In this document: positions 59,929-64,000 of the stretch, piece by piece | Layout: each line of letters starts with the position of its first letter | Position numbering within the stretch: position 1 is the first letter of the stretch | From: Chryseobacterium scophthalmum | Lineage (GTDB): Bacteria > Bacteroidota > Bacteroidia > Flavobacteriales > Weeksellaceae | DNA length: 64,000 bases | Assembly: GCF_900143185.1 (NCBI RefSeq) | Contig: NZ_FSRQ01000001.1 | Coordinates: 1,922,001 to 1,986,000 of the forward strand | Direction: 5' to 3' | Translations under genes and position numbers: made by a program | The notes under the pieces: generated by a model | What the model saw: only the letters and a program-made list of their open reading frames with translations | What the model was told of the DNA's origin: nothing | Databases searched by the model: none

Positions 59929-61664
59929 TTATTGACATTCAAATTAATTTTGAAACGCACTGTTGTACCTACATTTTGCTCACTGTCTACCGAGATATTC
60001 CCAGAATACAGCTCTACAATTTCCTTACATAAGCTCAATCCTAAACCTGCGCCTAAGTTTTCTACATCTTCCGAAAGAACTCCTTGGTAATAAGGTTCAA
60101 ATATTTTTTCGAGATCAGATTTTGAAATTCCAACTCCGGTATCTTTTATTATCGTGGTTAAAGAAACTATATTTTCATCAACAGATTCTGCTTTGGTTAT
60201 CACACGTATTTCTCCATTTTCGGTGAATTTATTGGCATTGGCAAGTATATTCATAAAAACCTGATTGATCTTTGTATTATCAGAATAAACCTCAATTTTC
60301 GGATCTATATTTTCTTCAACAATAAACTTATTATTTCTTGTTTCAATATAAGGTTCTATCGAATTTAAGATAGAGGTTACTTCATTTTTAAGATTAAAAA
60401 CAACCGGTATTAACTGGTTTTCTACATGTTGATTTTTGGTATATTCTAAAATCTGATTGGCCTGCATCAATAAGGTATTATTGGTAAAACTGATCGACTT
60501 TAAATATTCTTTAATACTGTCATCATTCGTTTTTTTATTGATTTTTCTGATGAAAATTCCAATAATCTTCAACGGCGAACGCAGTTCATGACTCAACATT
60601 CCCAAAATTCTGTTTTTAAAATTAAGGTTCTCTTTAATCTGTTTGTTGGCTGCATTGAGTTGGTTTTCATATACAAATGCGATTCTGGTCAAATACATTA
60701 TTAATATAGACACAATAAACATCAAAACCATTGCTCCCAAAATCAGATTCGTTCTAATCTTATTGTTTTCAGAATTTCGTAGAGCATATTCTTTTTCAAG
60801 ATCAGCTTTAGAATCTTTGATCGCAAAATCATAAATATTCATCACCCCATTACTGTAAATAAGAAGTTTATTAAATATGGTATAAAATTTATTGTTATTA
60901 TTTTGTTTTCCAATTACCTGCACCTGCATTTTCTTTATTTCTCCGGTATAATAGTTTTGAACAAGATTCATTACACTATCTACATCAGCTTTTATAGCAG
61001 TTGCTTCAGGGATCTTTCCTTGTTTCACGGTAATAATTGTACTCTCTTTACGTACGTTCTCTTTCCCGGATATTGCATCTCCCAAACGTCCGAAAAGACC
61101 TTTTTTCTTAACCGTATCAGCAATCGTTTTTGTTTCTACGTGAAAATCATATTTATCCAAATTATAATTGCTCTCATACTTTTTCAGCGAAGGTAAAGGA
61201 GTGGGAGCTTTGAAATTTGATTGGGTAGAATATTGATAAGTAGAATCAACCAAAAGCTTCAGGTTTTTACTGCCTAAAGAGTCTTTTTTTTGAAATGATA
61301 ATATATTTTTTAATTTTGGAAATTTAGCTTCATAGCTATTAATGTTGTCTAAATTTGCGCCTAATTTGTCTAAAGATGCGAAATAAGAATCCAAGTACTT
61401 TTTGTCAGCATTTACAAGATATTGCTGAAGAGAATTTTGAGCGTTTAAAAGCTCTTTTCTGGAGTTATCTGTTAAGTTTTCAAGAGAATTTACTTCTTTT
61501 AACTGATTTTCAATGAATGCTAAATTCTTTCTATTTATAAATTCGTTATAAAAAAAGCCAGCAATGATAAGCTGTATCAATAAAATACAAAAGATAAGAG
61601 AGTAATGAACGACTTTTCTAAATCTAAAATTTAACGATTTCGGTTGGTTATCTTTTGACTTCAT
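59925..61664 (-). CDS. Sensor histidine kinase
   Basis: A protein of 579 residues from the ATG at 61664 (another ATG at 61670 is possible). First transmembrane helix at about residues 18-40, a ~270-residue periplasmic helical sensor region and a second helix (NLILGAMVLMFIVSILIMYL, near 305). HisKA follows with the H-box MLSHELRSPLK near 360. The ATPase domain has N-box NQVFMNILANANKFT, G1 DTGVGIS and G2 GAGLGLSLCKEIVE. The signal is unknown; the sensor region has no recognised ligand domain. It overlaps the response regulator gene. Confidence 0.9.
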   Translation of the reverse strand: MKSKDNQPKSLNFRFRKVVHYSLIFCILLIQLIIAGFFYNEFINRKNLAFIENQLKEVNSLENLTDNSRKELLNAQNSLQQYLVNADKKYLDSYFASLDKLGANLDNINSYEAKFPKLKNILSFQKKDSLGSKNLKLLVDSTYQYSTQSNFKAPTPLPSLKKYESNYNLDKYDFHVETKTIADTVKKKGLFGRLGDAISGKENVRKESTIITVKQGKIPEATAIKADVDSVMNLVQNYYTGEIKKMQVQVIGKQNNNNKFYTIFNKLLIYSNGVMNIYDFAIKDSKADLEKEYALRNSENNKIRTNLILGAMVLMFIVSILIMYLTRIAFVYENQLNAANKQIKENLNFKNRILGMLSHELRSPLKIIGIFIRKINKKTNDDSIKEYLKSISFTNNTLLMQANQILEYTKNQHVENQLIPVVFNLKNEVTSILNSIEPYIETRNNKFIVEENIDPKIEVYSDNTKINQVFMNILANANKFTENGEIRVITKAESVDENIVSLTTIIKDTGVGISKSDLEKIFEPYYQGVLSEDVENLGAGLGLSLCKEIVELYSGNISVDSEQNVGTTVRFKINLNVNK

Positions 61665-62107
61665 ATACATGTATTTAAAGCTTCTTTTCACAATCAGTAT
61701 TAGATTTAAACTCTTAGTTACAGACCGTAAAAATATTCTGGGATATTATTATTTGTTTAAAATGATATATTTCGAAAATCGAAAAAATCCCATTGCAACA
61801 CTTACATTTTATTCTCTAAATTCTATAAAAGACTGTATTTTTTCCTTAAAAAAGATTAATAATAAGCAAAAGTAAGAAAAACGATTAAGACCGTTGCTAT
61901 ACAGTGATTTGTAAAATTATAGTCTAAGAATGGAATGCTCTGTCTTACCGGTTTTGGACTTGAAATGACAAGGTTTGGTTACTAATTCGTTACTTGTTGA
62001 TAGCTTGTAATTTTGTGGTAACTGATTATAATTCAGTGTTTTGCATTTGTTTTCATAATCCCTTGTAACTCAATGTAATTTAATTTTAATCATTAAACAT
62101 TTGAGTT
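61665..62107. other. Gap holding the probable chromosome/integrative-element junction
   Basis: Up to about 61875 the sequence is AT-rich like the chromosome. From about 61900 base use shifts (for example TCTTACCGGTTTTGG) and stays unlike the left side. No tRNA and no clear direct repeat marks the attachment site; the other element end is not in the window. It contains the presumed integrase promoter. Confidence 0.4.
62008..62015 (+). promoter_or_regulatory. Possible promoter -7 element of the integrase gene
   Basis: TAATTTTG, 92 nt before the integrase ATG; -33 not clear. Confidence 0.4.
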
Positions 62108-63358
62108 ATGGAACAGACAAAAAAGTCAACGTTCAAACTACTTTTCTATTTGAAAAAGAATGAACTGAAAAAGAATGGAAATGCCCCCATTATGGCACGT
62201 ATTACCATTGACGGAACAGCTAAAACTTTGGGAACAAAGCTAGAAATCAATCCAAATAATTGGAATTTGAAATTTGGGAGAGTTGAGGGAAAAAGTTCAG
62301 TTGCTTTAAACATCAATCAAAAGTTGGATAACATTCGTGGGCGCATCGACAAGATTTATGAAGATATGCTGAAACACGAAGGTTTTGCTACATCACAAAA
62401 AGTGAAACTGTCATTTTTAGGTGTCGGCGTAATGAATGATGCCATTTTAAAAGTTTTTAACGAACAGAATTCAGAATTTAAAAATTTAGTCGATAAGGGA
62501 GAACGTGCAGAAAGCACCTACTACAAATACAATATTGTTTATACTCACCTTTCAGATTTCATAAGCCAACGATTTCATAGAGACGATATGGCTTTCCGTG
62601 AGTTAACTGGCGACTTTATCAGAGAATTTGATTTTTATCTTCGATATGATAAACAATGTAGCCACAACACGGTTTGGGTTTACACGATGCCAGTTTTAAG
62701 CTTAATTGAACTGGCGATGAAAAAAGGTTTGATACGTAACAGTCCTTTTGAGGATTACGAAATCAGTATGGAAGAAACCGATAGAGGTTATCTTCTGAAA
62801 GAGAATGTTGAAAAATTAATGAAGTGCAAACCATCGCATCCTCGATATGAGCTGGTAAAAGATTTGTTTATTTTCAGTTGTTTTACAGGGTTATCGTATG
62901 TAGATATTAAAAAACTGACCGTTAGAAATATCCAATCTTTTTTTGATGGTCATCAATGGATTATCAGCAGAAGAAAGAAGTCTGATGTTGCATCCAATGT
63001 TCGCTTAATGGATATTCCAAAACGAATAATTGAAAAATACCAAGGCACCTCACGCAATGAATTTATTTTTCCGGTTCCTGGCAATACAACTTGCAATAAT
63101 CACATTAAAATATTAATGGAAGATGCCGAGATTATTACTGAACAGAAAGTTACCTTTCATACTGCGAGACATACATTTGGAACAATGTTTTTGACCGAAG
63201 GTGTGCCTTTGGAAAGTCTTAGTAAAATGATGGGGCATAAAAATATTGCTACTACACAGATTTATGCCAAAATCACAAGCCAAAAAATTAGCAAGGATAT
63301 GGATTTGGTTGCGCCTAAATTTCTTGCTATGGAAGAAGCTTTTTCAACAACTATTTAA
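62108..63358 (+). CDS. Tyrosine recombinase (integrase) of a Bacteroidota integrative element
   Basis: A protein of 416 residues. An arm-binding N-terminus (STFKLLFYLKKNELKKNG) and SAM-like core-binding domain (residues ~110-215) precede the catalytic domain. Catalytic residues visible are Arg-region FSCFTGLSYVDIKKL near 260, HTARHTFGTMFL near 358 (H-x-x-R) and the nucleophile Tyr in HKNIATTQIYAKI near 388. This type integrates and excises conjugative transposons of the CTnDOT/Tn4555 kind. In Bacteroidota the first catalytic Arg is sometimes replaced; here the TGLSY context shows no Arg, as in IntDOT. It is followed by a terminator and an SSB gene. Confidence 0.9.
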   Translation: MEQTKKSTFKLLFYLKKNELKKNGNAPIMARITIDGTAKTLGTKLEINPNNWNLKFGRVEGKSSVALNINQKLDNIRGRIDKIYEDMLKHEGFATSQKVKLSFLGVGVMNDAILKVFNEQNSEFKNLVDKGERAESTYYKYNIVYTHLSDFISQRFHRDDMAFRELTGDFIREFDFYLRYDKQCSHNTVWVYTMPVLSLIELAMKKGLIRNSPFEDYEISMEETDRGYLLKENVEKLMKCKPSHPRYELVKDLFIFSCFTGLSYVDIKKLTVRNIQSFFDGHQWIISRRKKSDVASNVRLMDIPKRIIEKYQGTSRNEFIFPVPGNTTCNNHIKILMEDAEIITEQKVTFHTARHTFGTMFLTEGVPLESLSKMMGHKNIATTQIYAKITSQKISKDMDLVAPKFLAMEEAFSTTI

Positions 63359-63380
63359 ACCATTTTTATTTTATCATTAG

Positions 63381-63408
63381 GCAGAACTTAACGGTTCTGC
63401 TTTTTTTT
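63381..63408 (+). terminator. Terminator of the integrase gene
   Basis: GCAGAAC and GTTCTGC arms with a short loop, then eight T. Confidence 0.85.
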
Positions 63409-63622
63409 GGGCTTTAATTTTAAAAGCAAAAGCACATTTACTCTCCTCTGCATATCCCAACGCTGTAAAAGAGCTTTCTGCTTCTTTTGAAACAGAAAAT
63501 TGAAAAATGCAATTCCCTTTCTCATCCCCTCGTCGATTTCATTTTTCAATTCCCTGTCGCAGGCTTTCTTAGCCTGTATTTAGTTCCAAAAAAAAATTAT
63601 TAGAAAATGATTTTCCATAAGC

Positions 63623-63819
63623 AACCGGTAAAAAGGCAGCTAAGGTATAGCGGGCTGCCACCGCCCCTGTCCAACCAAAAGACTACGGCATAATGGCAAG
63701 GCAAAATGATGGCTTCGCCGAGTGGTAGTGTGTTGCCTTGCCACCCTTCGGGACTTATTCCGTTTCCTTTTGGTTTTTCGCTTAGCCCGCTAAGATTATC
63801 TGCTTTCTTTTTTCCGGTT
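63623..63819. repeat. Four nested inverted repeats (large stem structure)
   Basis: Arm pairs, outer to inner: 63623-63635 with 63807-63819 (12 of 13 bases), 63648-63656 with 63784-63792, 63673-63681 with 63767-63775, and 63694-63704 with 63733-63743 (TGGCAAGGCAA/TTGCCTTGCCA). Small hairpins GGCTTCGCC and CCCTTCGGG lie within. GGCAGC (63635) and GCTGCC (63654) offer an alternative local stem. Confidence 0.7.
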
Positions 63820-63929
63820 TTTCTTTTGGAAAAATTATTTGAGAAGCGAAGCGAAACAAACCACTACGATTGCAGGAAACGAGAAAAGTGAACCTAACAA
63901 AAATGTACAACTTTTTAAAAATTATGGTT

Positions 63930-64000
63930 ATGAACATCATTGGAAGACTGACAAAAGATGCGGAAGTACGCACATTGTCAAATGAAAAACAGGTAGTGAA
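63930..64000 (+). CDS. ssb: Single-stranded DNA-binding protein (partial)
   Basis: Only the first 23 codons are visible: MNIIGRLTKDAEVRTLSNE and on. This is the start of the OB-fold of SSB proteins carried by Bacteroidota conjugative transposons. An in-frame ATG six bases upstream (63924) could also be used. Its place after the integrase supports an integrative conjugative element reading on to the right. Confidence 0.75.
   Translation, partial: MNIIGRLTKDAEVRTLSNEKQVV

Larger units (their letters stand above)
63359..63923. other. Structured non-coding leader of the integrative element
   Basis: No credible ORF lies in these 565 nt. They hold the integrase terminator, a 12-bp inverted repeat (63498-63509 with 63540-63551), a hairpin CAGGCT/AGCCTG (63560-63576) and the nested structure at 63623-63819. 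GC content is clearly higher than in the rest of the window. Confidence 0.6.

Noticed and set aside
61669..61875. Plus-strand open frame of 68 codons
   Set aside because: Antisense to the kinase start and AT-rich, with no start signal or homology that I recognise.
61880..62107. A defined attachment site of the integrative element
   Set aside because: No tRNA gene or obvious core repeat can be seen and the other element end is outside the window, so no coordinates are given.

Overview
The window looks like chromosomal DNA of a Flavobacteriia member, most likely Chryseobacterium or a close Weeksellaceae relative. The reasons are AT-rich DNA, few Shine-Dalgarno sequences, repeated promoter -7 elements of the Bacteroidota form TAnnTTTG, a Bacteroidota-type (T6SSiii) secretion locus, a csgA/B/E/F/G curli operon, the tyrosine catabolic set hmgA/hppD/fahA, and a Bacteroidota-type integrative element starting at the right edge.

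Layout. 1-7166 (minus): a T6SSiii membrane-complex operon (two small inner-membrane proteins, a PKD protein, TssR), then after a terminator a separate unit with a PAAR-like tip protein and a probable cell-wall-degrading effector cut by the window edge. 7346-11410 (plus): a LuxR-type regulator with Glu at the phosphorylation site, HU, a 29-residue basic protein, RNase G, and a second LuxR-type regulator with no phospho-Asp. 11659-17119 (minus): curli operon with a fused CsgG and an extra lipoprotein. 17373-22632: CoA Nudix hydrolase, acyltransferase, a lipoprotein, Mpl, a membrane protein and a flavin oxidoreductase. 22740-33604: an acetyltransferase, a TonB receptor, then homogentisate dioxygenase, a CoA-transferase, a putative regulator, HPPD, fumarylacetoacetase and a flavin reductase. 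A GxxExxY nuclease-like gene enclosed by a perfect 25-bp inverted repeat sits inside this last group. 33670-41865: a double-glycine bacteriocin-like peptide, hydrolases, a HipA-like kinase/DUF3037 pair, CstA, and a UvrD/PcrA helicase. 42081-50885: two M16 proteases, SecG, a glycosyltransferase, RecR, small lipoproteins, and PepD. 50949-57162: a REP/RAYT-type element, small enzymes, a prolyl oligopeptidase gene broken by an in-frame TAG, a toxin-antitoxin pair, and a ferredoxin with its reductase.

57317-61664: a DUF3108 protein faces a histidine kinase/response regulator operon. Between them are two tandem diverged copies of a roughly 465-nt minus-strand unit. Each has operator-like repeats, a -7-like box, a 17-codon ORF, two GAAA-capped hairpins and a minus-strand terminator. 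One hairpin keeps its pairing only if the minus strand is the RNA. I regard this as the most likely undescribed element in the window: paired small RNAs that may be controlled by the adjacent two-component system.

62108-64000: integrase, a highly structured non-coding stretch with four nested inverted repeats, and the start of an SSB gene, i.e. one end of an integrative conjugative element. No tRNA, rRNA or CRISPR array was recognised.
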